The notes under the pieces are model-generated. The model ran no database searches, was not told the origin of the DNA, and saw only the letters and a list, made by a program, of their open reading frames with translations. The position numbers and the translations under genes were made by a program. Shown piece by piece: positions 1 to 9,300 of a DNA stretch of 22,572 nucleotides. The first letter of the stretch is position 1, and each line of letters starts with the position of its first letter. Source of the DNA: CAZXMB01 sp964641715 (GTDB lineage Bacteria > Desulfobacterota > BSN033 > UBA1163); contig CAZXMB010000025.1 in NCBI GenBank assembly GCA_964641715.1, positions 1 to 22,572 of the forward strand, read 5' to 3'.

Positions 1-90
1 TGGGAAAGGGACTTTCCTGAGGATCCAAAAGACCATGAGATCGGTCAGGGCAGGTTGACAAATGGAGATTCGTTTGATATACAGATTTAA
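1..90 (+). CDS. Possible 3' end of an unidentified gene (partial)
   Basis: Frame 1 is open from the window edge to a TAA at 88-90 and would encode the last 29 residues of a protein ending HEIGQGRLTNGDSFDIQI. The other two forward frames close by base 58, and the residue mix looks protein-like, so this may be the tail of an upstream gene on the same strand as guaB. I do not recognise the family. The stretch is short enough to be open by chance, and it overlaps the guaB promoter, which would then lie inside the end of this gene. Confidence 0.35.
   Translation, partial: WERDFPEDPKDHEIGQGRLTNGDSFDIQI
55..83 (+). promoter_or_regulatory. Sigma-70 promoter for guaB and the downstream run
   Basis: TTGACA (55-60) is followed after exactly 17 bases by TATACA (78-83). 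This is a full -35 consensus and a five-of-six -10 at the best spacing. The predicted start near base 90 leaves a leader of only about 27 bases before guaB, too short for a purine riboswitch. It is the only strong promoter I found for the plus-strand genes. Confidence 0.7.
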
Positions 91-116
91 ATATTTATTA
101 GAAGAGAGGAAGGATA

Positions 117-1586
117 ATGGGGAACCATCAGGATTCCATTCCAGAATATCTCACCTTTGATGATGTGTTGCTCATCCCGGGATTCTCCGGGGTTTTACCC
201 AGAGAGGTGGATGTGAATACGCAGTTGACCCGGGAGATCCGGTTGAACATCCCTCTGGTCAGTGCGGCCATGGATACGGTCACAGAGTCGAGGACCGCCA
301 TTGCCATAGCTCAGGAAGGAGGGATTGGAATTATTCATCGCAATCTCTCTATTGCGGACCAGGTGATGGAAGTGGATAAAGTGAAAAAATCGGAGAGCGG
401 GATGATCCTTCATCCCATCACCATGCATCCGGACCAGAAAATCTACGAAGCATTAGAGATCATGAAGAGGTATCGGATCTCCGGGGTTCCTATTACCAAA
501 GAGGGAAAACTTGTAGGGATCCTTACCAATAGGGATTTACGGTTTGAGAAGAGATTGGATGAAAAAATCTCAAATGTCATGACAAAGGATCATCTCATCA
601 CTGTCCCTGAGGGGACAACCCTGGAGCAGTCCAAAGAGATCCTCCATAAAAACAGGATCGAGAAATTACTGGTTGTGGATGAAGATCATAATCTGAAGGG
701 TCTCATCACCATTAAGGATATCGAGAAGATGAGAAAATATCCGAATTCCTGTAAGGATCCACTCGGCCGTCTTCGTGTGGGAGCAGCCATCGGGCCCGGA
801 AAAGACCGGGAGGCGAGAACAGAGGCGCTTATTCAAGCAGGAGTCGATGTCCTTGTGATTGATACGGCCCATGGCCATTCCAAGGATGTTCTGGAAGCTG
901 TCGAGGATACCAAGAATAATTTTCACGATGTTCAAGTGATTGGAGGAAACATTGCCACCCGGGAGGGAATGCTCGCCCTGATTAAGGCCGGAGTGGATGG
1001 GGTGAAGGTTGGGGTTGGCCCCGGTTCGATCTGTACCACACGGATTATTGCCGGGGTGGGAGTTCCCCAGCTCTCTGCAATTATGGGAGTCGCCGAGGTT
1101 TCAGAGAAGTATGAGATCCCGATCATCGCAGATGGGGGGATTAAATTCTCCGGGGATATCACGAAGGCCATTGCAGCCGGTGCCCACTCGGTGATGATCG
1201 GAAATCTCTTTGCAGGTACGGATGAAACCCCCGGTGAAATCGTCCTCTACCAGGGCCGCAGTTATAAGGTCTATCGGGGCATGGGTTCCATCGAAGCGAT
1301 GAAAGAAGGAAGTAAGGATCGTTACTTTCAGGGTGACGTGGAGAGCGAAAGCAAACTGGTCCCCGAGGGGATTGAAGGCAGGGTTCCTTACCGGGGAGCC
1401 ATTTCTTTCTGTGTTCAACAGCTCATTGGCGGGCTCAAGGCGGGGATGGGTTATGTAGGAGCGAGAAACCTTTCGGAGTTGCAGGAGAAGGCGAGATTTA
1501 TTCGGATCACTTCCTCCGGATTAAGGGAAAGCCATGTTCACGATGTAATCATCACCAAAGAGGCTCCCAATTACCGACTGGAGTAA
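117..1586 (+). CDS. guaB: Inosine-5'-monophosphate dehydrogenase
   Basis: Oxidises IMP to XMP with NAD+, the first committed and rate-limiting step of GMP synthesis, in the cytoplasm. The 489 residues match the usual bacterial length. A TIM barrel is interrupted by two CBS domains (about 96-150 and 155-210). The active-site loop GPGSICTTRI carries the catalytic Cys306, the phosphate-binding MGSIEAMKEGS lies at 389-399, and the mobile flap with EGIEGRVPYRG is at 417-427. The ATG is preceded by a strong AGGAAGGA ribosome site 3-4 bases away. It is first in a packed plus-strand run, and guaA, the next enzyme of the pathway, lies about 3.2 kb downstream behind two unrelated membrane-protein genes. 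Nothing is missing. Confidence 0.98.
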   Translation: MGNHQDSIPEYLTFDDVLLIPGFSGVLPREVDVNTQLTREIRLNIPLVSAAMDTVTESRTAIAIAQEGGIGIIHRNLSIADQVMEVDKVKKSESGMILHPITMHPDQKIYEALEIMKRYRISGVPITKEGKLVGILTNRDLRFEKRLDEKISNVMTKDHLITVPEGTTLEQSKEILHKNRIEKLLVVDEDHNLKGLITIKDIEKMRKYPNSCKDPLGRLRVGAAIGPGKDREARTEALIQAGVDVLVIDTAHGHSKDVLEAVEDTKNNFHDVQVIGGNIATREGMLALIKAGVDGVKVGVGPGSICTTRIIAGVGVPQLSAIMGVAEVSEKYEIPIIADGGIKFSGDITKAIAAGAHSVMIGNLFAGTDETPGEIVLYQGRSYKVYRGMGSIEAMKEGSKDRYFQGDVESESKLVPEGIEGRVPYRGAISFCVQQLIGGLKAGMGYVGARNLSELQEKARFIRITSSGLRESHVHDVIITKEAPNYRLE

Positions 1587-1616
1587 CTGGGGTAAAGGGG
1601 GAAACGGAGGGGACCC

Positions 1617-3548
1617 TTGAAAAAGACCATCCTAATCTTCATCGTCATCCTCTTGGCCATTCTATACTACTTAGGTGCCTTCACTCACCGGGAAACACTG
1701 CCTCTATCAAAGGATTTTTTTTCCATTGGGGCCTCCATCCCGAAGGAACAGATCCTCGATCCTAAAGAGATGGGATGGATGAAATCCCGGTCCTCCGAGC
1801 AGAAGTCCTTTTCCCTTACCCAAAAAGAGCTTGAACAAATCTATCAAATGAAGCTGGATAAGGGGGTAAAGAACCTTACCGCTGTTTCTCTGTACCTGGT
1901 GCGGGAATCCAAACAGGCGAGGAATAAGGGAAACCTGGAGAGAGCCGCTGAGCTGGTCACCTATGCCGATAAGCTTTCACCCGATCTCCCTGACCCCTGT
2001 TTTGAGCTGGCATGGATTCGCTGGAGGCAGAACCCGTTGCGCCTCCATGAGGTCTTTTCCGAGATCCTGAAGGGCCAACTGAGAAGATTTCATTCCTATC
2101 CGGGCGTGCTCAGCTTTTTTTATCATATCTTCTATATCCTCTCCAATGCCATTCTGACCGCTTTCATCATCTATGGGATCGTCATCCTTGTAAAATATAT
2201 TTCTCTTTATTTTTATGACATTCGAAAAAATTTAACCCAGGAACTCAGAAGCCTTCTCATCAACGGGGTTAAGATTTTTGTCCTTTTCATTCCTTTTTTC
2301 CTCCGTCTGGATATTTTATGGGCCATCCTGTTCTGGTCTATTTTGCTTTGGGGTTATGTACCGAATCGAGAGAGGCAGCTCATTCTGGTCTTCCTGATCG
2401 TTTTGACCTATCTTCCATTCTTCCTCCGGACCTCCTCCTCCTTTTTAAACAGCGAAGGGCCTGAGATCATTTTGGAAATGGACGAAGCGAACCATGGAAA
2501 TTGGGACAAGGGGACAGAGGAGAGGTTGAAGGCCTGGTTGCTCACCCATCCGGATGACCCGGAAGTGCTTTTCACACTTGGATTGATGGAGAAGAGACAA
2601 GGTCATTATGCCCAAGCGCAGGAGTATTACCGGAGGACCATCGACCATCATCCCCGGTTCAGCAAAGCCTTCTCCAATTTAGGGAATGTCTATCTGGCCC
2701 AGAAGCAGGTTCCCCTGGCCATTACCTCCTATCAACAGGCGATCGAACTCGATCCCGGCAATGCGGCCTACCATTATAATCTCTACCGTGCCTATTCTCA
2801 GGAGACTTTTCTTTCAGGGAAGATCGATAAGGCCTTTCAAAAGGCCAGACAGATCGATCCTGGGCTCGTCGATTACTATTCTCTGATTGATTCCCCTAAT
2901 ATGAATCGTCTGGTCATTGATGTGCCTTTGAGTATCCAGACCCTCTGGAGAAGATTTCTCAACCAGCTCATTGGAAAAGAAGGGATCCTCTATCGCCTGT
3001 TTCGGGCCTGGTTCGACAAAGTTCCTTCAGCCATTCCCTTTTTAGCCCCCATTGTCTTTTTGGCTTATCTCATCGGTATGTCCAGATATACGCGGGCCAA
3101 GCGGTTTTTAACCCGATGCCCGATGTGCGGGAGTCCAACCTACCGCTTCTACTTAGGATCGACCGAACAGGAATTTGTCTGTTTTAACTGTTACCGTTTG
3201 TTCATTCAAAAGGAGAAGCTCCATCCTAAGATAATGGAGAAGAAATCCATTCAGGCGAAGGCATTCCAGAAGCAGGATCATTTCATCGGGAAATTTCTTT
3301 CCTTCATATTCATCGGATTTGGTGATCTCTGGAGAGGCCATCCTCTCAAAGGTCTTCTTCTTCTTTCCGTCTTCTTCATTTTCATCCTTCGATTCATTTT
3401 CTGGAATGGTTTGATCCCGGATATTACGCTTGAGCGTTTCAGCTCCTGGTGGAGCCTTCTTTTTTGGGGAGGGTTTTTCCTCCTCTTTTACTTCCTCTGT
3501 TTTCGGCAGATTCAAAAGCAAAAACCTCAATTTGAAATTGAAAAATGA
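1617..3548 (+). CDS. Multi-pass membrane protein with TPR repeats and a zinc ribbon, unknown function
   Basis: I do not recognise a named family. The 643-residue product has an N-terminal membrane segment (about 4-20) and a helical region of degenerate TPR-like repeats (about 100-150). A membrane cluster follows (about 171-195, 217-246, 254-270). Next come two clear TPR units (about 313-346 and 347-380) with motifs such as AFSNLGNVYLAQKQ and SYQQAIELDP, and possibly a third. Another membrane segment (472-488) leads into a four-cysteine zinc ribbon (C501xxC504 and C522xxC525), and two or three more membrane segments end the protein. The start is TTG, supported by GGAGGGG a few bases upstream. 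It lies 30 bases after guaB and 12 before the DUF4388 gene, so it is probably cotranscribed. By architecture it looks like a membrane scaffold or assembly factor. This is inference only. Confidence 0.85.
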   Translation: MKKTILIFIVILLAILYYLGAFTHRETLPLSKDFFSIGASIPKEQILDPKEMGWMKSRSSEQKSFSLTQKELEQIYQMKLDKGVKNLTAVSLYLVRESKQARNKGNLERAAELVTYADKLSPDLPDPCFELAWIRWRQNPLRLHEVFSEILKGQLRRFHSYPGVLSFFYHIFYILSNAILTAFIIYGIVILVKYISLYFYDIRKNLTQELRSLLINGVKIFVLFIPFFLRLDILWAILFWSILLWGYVPNRERQLILVFLIVLTYLPFFLRTSSSFLNSEGPEIILEMDEANHGNWDKGTEERLKAWLLTHPDDPEVLFTLGLMEKRQGHYAQAQEYYRRTIDHHPRFSKAFSNLGNVYLAQKQVPLAITSYQQAIELDPGNAAYHYNLYRAYSQETFLSGKIDKAFQKARQIDPGLVDYYSLIDSPNMNRLVIDVPLSIQTLWRRFLNQLIGKEGILYRLFRAWFDKVPSAIPFLAPIVFLAYLIGMSRYTRAKRFLTRCPMCGSPTYRFYLGSTEQEFVCFNCYRLFIQKEKLHPKIMEKKSIQAKAFQKQDHFIGKFLSFIFIGFGDLWRGHPLKGLLLLSVFFIFILRFIFWNGLIPDITLERFSSWWSLLFWGGFFLLFYFLCFRQIQKQKPQFEIEK

Positions 3549-3560
3549 GAGAGGAGATCC

Positions 3561-4673
3561 ATGGCGCTACAGGGGACATTGAAAGACTTCAGCATTACGG
3601 AGATCATCCAGCTGATCGGCCAGCAGCTTAAGACGGGTGTCCTAAAAATTCATCGAGGGAAGAATCTGGTGGAGATCTATTTTGTCGACGGGATGATCAT
3701 CCATATCTACTCCAATTATCGAGGAAAAAAAGACCTTATCGGAGAGATCTTGGTCAAAGCTCAATTGATTACCGAGGAACAACTGGATAGAGTTCTTAAA
3801 ATCCAAAAAGAGACCCTAAAATATTTGGGAGAGATTCTCGTCGAACTTGGGTTGTTGACCAAGGATGATATTTTGAAGGTGATCTCCACCCAGATTTACG
3901 AGACCATCTATGACCTTTTCTGGTGGGAGGATGGAACCTTCAATTTCGATCTTAAATTGGTGGAGAGTTATAAGAAGATCCCCTTCGCACTGAGCACGGA
4001 GCAGGTTTTATTGAATATCCTCCGGATGGTGGATGAATGGTCGGAGATTGAAAAGAAGATATTCTCCCCCCATCTGGTTTTCAGGAAGGCAACGGGGATG
4101 GAAGGGAAACCCTCCGATCTTTTATCCACCCAGAGTTACCTGAAGGAGAAACTGACCTCCGAGCAGGAGTTGATCTATCATCTTGTCGATGGAACCCGCA
4201 CGGTTCAAGAAATCATTGATCGAAGCCTCTTGGGAAAATTCAATACCAGTGAGATCCTTTCCAATCTCATGGAGATGGGCTTGACCGAGGTCGTTGGGAT
4301 CCGGACTCCAAGCCTCGTCAAGAAGGTGAGGATGATCAATTTTCGGGAAGCCCTGGCCTTTGTCTATTATGGCGCTTTTCTGTTATTGGTCTTTCTTCTC
4401 CTGATCTATTTTAAGCCCGCTTTCCTCCACCTCTTTTGGGATTCAAAGATCGAACGGGTGGATATCGAAACCCCATCCCTTTATGTTCATCGGGCGCAAC
4501 TCGATCGTATCAAGAACGCATTAGAGATCTATTATCTTGAGAAGGGGACTTATCCTCAAAAGCTCGAGGATCTGGTTTCGGTTCGACTGCTTCAGCGAAG
4601 AGACCTCTATTATCAAAGGGGGGTCTCCTATCAATATGAGCTAAAAGGCGGGAAATATCTTTTAAAGCATTGA
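3561..4673 (+). CDS. DUF4388 domain protein with a membrane anchor and GspG-like C-terminus
   Basis: The first 50 residues (MALQGTLKDFSITEIIQLIG, then LKTGVLKIHRG and a VDGMIIH turn) match the DUF4388 (PatA N-terminal-like) pattern found in many deltaproteobacterial regulators. Residues about 58-125 hold paired helices (IGEILVKAQLITEEQLDRVL, then LGEILVELGLLTKDDILKVI) like the N-terminal MshEN/GspE-N domain of secretion ATPases. One membrane helix follows (about 264-285). The C-terminus (about 307-370) contains RIKNALEIYYLEKGTYPQKL, which resembles the periplasmic part of major pseudopilins such as GspG, but there is no prepilin leader. The predicted topology is a cytoplasmic regulatory half and a periplasmic pilin-like half. 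GAGAGGAG precedes the ATG, and the gene sits 12 bases after the TPR gene. Domain names rest on recognised pattern; the function is unknown. Confidence 0.85.
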   Translation: MALQGTLKDFSITEIIQLIGQQLKTGVLKIHRGKNLVEIYFVDGMIIHIYSNYRGKKDLIGEILVKAQLITEEQLDRVLKIQKETLKYLGEILVELGLLTKDDILKVISTQIYETIYDLFWWEDGTFNFDLKLVESYKKIPFALSTEQVLLNILRMVDEWSEIEKKIFSPHLVFRKATGMEGKPSDLLSTQSYLKEKLTSEQELIYHLVDGTRTVQEIIDRSLLGKFNTSEILSNLMEMGLTEVVGIRTPSLVKKVRMINFREALAFVYYGAFLLLVFLLLIYFKPAFLHLFWDSKIERVDIETPSLYVHRAQLDRIKNALEIYYLEKGTYPQKLEDLVSVRLLQRRDLYYQRGVSYQYELKGGKYLLKH

Positions 4674-4717
4674 AGAGAAAATCCGATCACACTTCTTTTT
4701 CCCATTTTATGATTCCA

Positions 4718-4785
4718 AAGTGAAGCTTCCCGTCCCTGTCTACCCCGCCTGACGGACGGGCAGGGGCAGGCACAAAGCTGGACTT
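4718..4785. repeat. Imperfect inverted repeat upstream of guaA
   Basis: The arms begin AAGT (4718-4721) and end ACTT (4782-4785). AGCTT (4724-4728) pairs with AAGCT (4775-4779), and CCCGTCC (4729-4735) pairs exactly with GGACGGG (4754-4760). The right side also carries G-rich GGGCAGG/GGGGCAGG units. It is much more GC-rich than the AT-rich bases just before it. No T-run follows on either strand, so it is not a classical terminator. The appearance is that of a small dispersed palindromic element, and I see only this copy in the window. The rest of the 122-base gap between the DUF4388 gene and guaA (4674-4717, 4786-4795) shows nothing definite. Confidence 0.5.
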
Positions 4786-4795
4786 GTCCATAAAA

Positions 4796-6355
4796 ATGAA
4801 AAGGCATTCTATCTTCGATAAGATTCTTATACTCGATTTCGGTTCGCAATACACCCAGTTGATTGCCCGCCGGGTAAGGGAATGTCAGATCTACAGCGAG
4901 ATACAGCCTTATGATTTCCCTTTGGAGAAAACAAGAGCACTATCGCCCAAGGGGATCATCCTGTCCGGGGGACCCGCCAGCGTCTATGAGAAGGGTGCTC
5001 CACGATGCGATCCCCGGCTCCTCGAGATGGGCATTCCCATCTTAGGGATTTGTTATGGGATGCAACTGATCGCATACCTTTTAGGAGGGATGGTCACTCA
5101 TTCAAAGAAGAGGGAATACGGAAAGGCCATTCTCACCTGTGATCGAATAGGGAAACTCTTTCAGGGGGTCGGGAGGAAAGGAACTCAGATGGAGGTATGG
5201 ATGAGCCATGGGGACCAGATTCGCCGATTACCCCCTGGGTTTGAAGGGATTGCCCACTCCGGGAACACCCCGTTTGCTGTGATGGAACATCCCGGAAAAA
5301 AAATATATGGGCTCCAGTTCCATCCGGAAGTGATTCACACCCCAAGGGGAATTGAGCTGATTCGAAATTTCCTCTTTCGGGTGTGCGAATGTTCGAAACT
5401 CTGGACGATTCGGTCCTTTTTAGAACAGACCGAAGAAAACCTCAGGGATGAGATCGGTTCCGGTAAGGTCATCTGCGCTTTAAGCGGAGGGGTAGACTCC
5501 ACCGTTGTCGCTCTTTTGCTTCACGGGGTCATCGGTGGTCGCTTGAAATGTATCTTTGTGGATAATGGCCTGCTGAGAAAGAATGAAGCCGCTGAAGTGG
5601 TCAACCTCTTCCGCCGCCACTTCAAAATCCCTCTTGTCTATGTGGACGGGGAAAACCTATTTTTGAGGCGGCTCAAAGGGGTCCTCGACCCGGAAGAGAA
5701 GCGGAAAAAGATCGGCAAGACATTTATCGAGGTCTTTGAGAGGGAAGCGAAGAAGATAGGGGAAGTCGGTTTTTTGGCTCAAGGAACCCTTTATCCGGAT
5801 GTCATCGAAAGCATCTCTTGGAAAGGACCATCCGCCACCATTAAGAGCCACCATAATGTAGGGGGGTTGCCGGAGAGAATGAAATTGAGGTTGGTGGAAC
5901 CCCTCCGGGAGCTGTTCAAGGATGAAGTGAGAAAACTGGGCAGGCAGTTAGGGCTGCCCAAAGAGGTGATCCATCGGCAGCCCTTTCCAGGGCCCGGCCT
6001 TGCCATTCGAATCATCGGAGAGGTCAACAGGGAGAGGCTGGAGATCCTCAGAGAGGCAGATGAGATTGTGATGGAGGAGATGAAGAGAGGGCGGCTCATC
6101 GATCGAGTCTGGCAATCCTTTGCCGTATTGCTACCGGTGAAGAGCGTCGGGGTGATGGGAGATTTTCGGACTTATGAAAATGTCATCGCCCTGAGGGTGG
6201 TGGAAAGTCAGGATGGGATGACTGCCGATTGGGCGAGATTATCCCACCCGATCCTGGAACATATCGCTAATCGCATCATCAACGAGGTGAAGAAGGTCAA
6301 TCGGGTGGTTTACGATATAAGCTCAAAGCCACCCAGTACGATCGAATGGGAGTAG
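4796..6355 (+). CDS. guaA: GMP synthase (glutamine-hydrolysing)
   Basis: Converts XMP to GMP using ATP and the ammonia released from glutamine, completing the branch that guaB opens. An N-terminal class I glutamine amidotransferase domain carries the nucleophile Cys86 (GICYGMQ) and the His176/Glu178 pair (LQFHPEV). The ATP-pyrophosphatase domain begins with the P-loop SGGVDST (230-236). The dimerisation domain contains RQPFPGPGLAIRI and ends in SSKPPSTIEWE, the normal GuaA terminus. With the ATG at 4796 it is 519 residues. An in-frame TTG at 4784 would add four, but it lies in the right arm of the inverted repeat. Neither start has a good ribosome site. The ATG is preferred because GuaA proteins usually start just before the DKILILDFGSQ strand. 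Confidence 0.97.
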   Translation: MKRHSIFDKILILDFGSQYTQLIARRVRECQIYSEIQPYDFPLEKTRALSPKGIILSGGPASVYEKGAPRCDPRLLEMGIPILGICYGMQLIAYLLGGMVTHSKKREYGKAILTCDRIGKLFQGVGRKGTQMEVWMSHGDQIRRLPPGFEGIAHSGNTPFAVMEHPGKKIYGLQFHPEVIHTPRGIELIRNFLFRVCECSKLWTIRSFLEQTEENLRDEIGSGKVICALSGGVDSTVVALLLHGVIGGRLKCIFVDNGLLRKNEAAEVVNLFRRHFKIPLVYVDGENLFLRRLKGVLDPEEKRKKIGKTFIEVFEREAKKIGEVGFLAQGTLYPDVIESISWKGPSATIKSHHNVGGLPERMKLRLVEPLRELFKDEVRKLGRQLGLPKEVIHRQPFPGPGLAIRIIGEVNRERLEILREADEIVMEEMKRGRLIDRVWQSFAVLLPVKSVGVMGDFRTYENVIALRVVESQDGMTADWARLSHPILEHIANRIINEVKKVNRVVYDISSKPPSTIEWE

Positions 6356-6365
6356 TGGAAGAAGA

Positions 6366-9300
6366 GTGGAACATTCTAATTTCATCCATCTCCATCTCCA
6401 TAGCCAATACAGTTTGCTGGATGGAGCCATCCGGTTTGAGGAGGCCTGTGATTTGGCCAAACAGTACCGGATGGATGCGCTGGCATTGACCGATCACGGG
6501 AACCTTTTCGGTGCTATTGAGTTTTATCAGTTGGCGATCAAAAATGGAATCAAACCCATTCTGGGGTGTGAGATCTATGTAGCACCGGGAAGCCGATTCG
6601 AGAAAAAAGGGAGGGAGGGGAAGGAGGGAGCCTCTCATCTCACCCTCCTGGTCAAGAATCGAACAGGTTACTTCAATCTCATCAAACTGGTAAGCCTTGC
6701 CCACCTCGAGGGGTTCTATTACAAGCCCAGGGTAGATAAGGAGCTCCTGAGCCGTTATCATGAGGGGCTAATTGCCCTCAGCGGCTGTTTGAAGGGAGAG
6801 GTTGCCCTTTATGCTGGACGGGGAGAGATGAAGAAAGCACTCCAGGCCGCCGAGGAATATAAAACGATATTTGACCACGGCCGATTCTTTATCGAGATTC
6901 AAAAAACCGGGATAGAAAACCAGCCTCAGGTCAATGAGCATCTGCTGGAGATTGGGGATCATCTCTCCCTTCCTCTGGTGGCGACTAACGACTGCCATTA
7001 TCTACGTCGTGAAGAGTCCAAGGCCCATGAGGTGCTCCTCTGCATCCAGACGGGAAAGACTCTCCAGGATGGTGACCGGATGAGGTTTCAAACGGAGGAA
7101 TTCTATTTTAAGTCTCCCCAGGAGATGGCTGAACTCTTCAAAGATGTTCCGGAGGCAATTTCTCAAACCAAGGAAATTGCGGATCAATGTAACCTTGAAT
7201 TGAAATTCGAAGAGAAACACATCCCCAAGGTTTTCCTTCCTTCAGGAGAATCTCCGGAAAGTTATCTGGAGAAGTTGGCCCGGGAGGGTTTGGAGAAAAG
7301 GCTCTCCTCCTCTTCGAAGAAAAAAGAAGGCCCTGAGCACTTTACACTTTACCGGAGTCGCCTGGAAGAAGAGCTCAGGATCATCCGGTCGATGGGGTTT
7401 TCCGGATATTTCTTGATTGTGGCTGATTTCATCCGTTACGCAAAGGAGCAGGGGATACCGGTGGGTCCGGGAAGGGGTTCAGTGGCTGGGAGTTTAGTTG
7501 CCTATGCCCTCCGGATCACGGATTTGGATCCCATCGAATATGATCTTATTTTTGAGAGGTTCTTAAATCCTGGCCGGAAAAGCAGCATGCCCGACGTGGA
7601 TGTCGATTTCTGTATGGATCGACGCAGTGAGGTCATCCAGTATGTGATGGATAAGTATGGGAAAGAGAATGTAGCCCAGATCATCACCTTCGGAAAGATG
7701 CAGGCCAGAGCGGTCATCCGGGATGTAGGCCGGGTAATGGGAATCCCCTATGCAGAGGTGGACCGGATTGCGAAACTGATCCCCGCGGTTCCGCTCAACA
7801 TCACACTTGAACAGGCCCTGGAAAAAGAACCCCAATTAAAAGAGATGATCTCAAGAGACCCCAGGGTGGCCTCCCTTTTCAAAGTTGCCCGATCACTGGA
7901 AGGGCTTGTGCGCCATGCCTCCACCCATGCCGCTGGAGTGGTCATCTCGAACAAACCTCTGATGGAATATCTTCCCCTTTATCGAGGTCAGGAGGATGAG
8001 GTGATCACTCAATATGCGATGAAGGAAGTGGAAGCCATCGGTTTGGTTAAATTCGATTTTCTGGGGTTAAAGACCCTTACGATGATTCATGATGCCATTC
8101 AATTGATTGAGAAGAACCGGGGGGTAAAAATTGATCTTTCCGAAATTCCCCTCGATGATCCAGAGGTTTATGCCTATTTGGGCACCGGATCGAGTCTGGG
8201 TCTCTTCCAACTGGAAAGCGAGGGCATGAAGAACCTTTTGACCCGGCTCAAACCGGAAAGTTTCAAAGAGATCATCGCTCTGGTCGCCCTCTACCGGCCA
8301 GGACCTTTGGATAGCGGGATGGTCGAGGAGTTCATCAAACGACGCCATGGGACAGGTCCGACCCATTATGAGCATCCTCTCCTGGAAGGGATTTTGAGGG
8401 ATACTTATGGAGTGATCGTCTACCAGGAGCAGGTGATGCGTATTGCGAGCGCCCTTGCCCATTTCAGTCTTGAAGATGCCGACAACCTCCGGCGAGCCAT
8501 GGCCAAAAAGGATGTCATGGAGATGGAAAGGCAGAAAATGAAATTTATAGAGGGAGCCAAGAAGAGCAGGGTCCCTCTCCGGAAGGCCGAGAAGATTTTT
8601 GAACAGATGGAGACGTTTGGTCGTTATGGCTTCAACAAATCTCACAGCGCCGCTTATGCACTCATCGCCTATCAAACCGCTTATTTGAAGAGTCATTTCC
8701 CGATCGAGTTTATGGCAGCTTTGCTGACGAGTGAGGTTCAAAATGCTGATAAAATCATGAAGTATATTGCGGAATGCCGGGAAATGGGCATTTCGATCCT
8801 ATCTCCGGACATCAATGAGAGTCATCGAAATTTTGCCGTCGTGGGAAATCAGATCCGGTTTGGATTGGCGGCGGTAAAAAATGTGGGGGATGCGGCCATT
8901 GAGGCGATCCTTCGGGAGAGGGAAGGGGGAGGGAAATTCCAATCCCTTTACGATTTTTGTAAAAGGGTTGATTTGAGGAAGGTGAACCGGCGGGTGATCG
9001 AAAGCCTGATTAAATGCGGGGCTTTTGATTTTTCAAAGGTCTATCGTTCCCAGATGCTCACCACCCTGGAAGAACTCTTGGAACGGGCCCAGGGGGTCCA
9101 GCGAAAGAAGGAGGCCCTCCAGATGAGCATGTGGGGATCCGAAAGGGGAGAGTTAGAAGAGAATTATCCGGACATCGAAGAGTTTCCGGAAAGCCAATTG
9201 ATCCTTTTCGAGAAGGAGACCATCGGGTTCTATATCTCCCGGCATCCCCTCTCCACTTATCAGGAGGAAATCAGGAAGATCACCGATGAAGACACCTCAA

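Noticed and set aside
84..116. Possible purine riboswitch before guaB
   Set aside because: The leader predicted from the promoter is only about 27 bases, with no room for an aptamer.
4718..4795. Inverted repeat read as an intrinsic terminator between the DUF4388 gene and guaA
   Set aside because: No run of T follows the stem on either strand, and stem pairing is interrupted.
6297..6761. 154-codon minus-strand frame across the guaA-dnaE junction
   Set aside because: Overlaps the conserved GuaA terminus and DnaE PHP domain. Its residue mix looks like an antisense shadow.
8067..8741. 224-codon open frame on the minus strand inside dnaE
   Set aside because: It lies wholly opposite the conserved DnaE palm and fingers, which fully explain the sequence. 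It has no recognisable domain.
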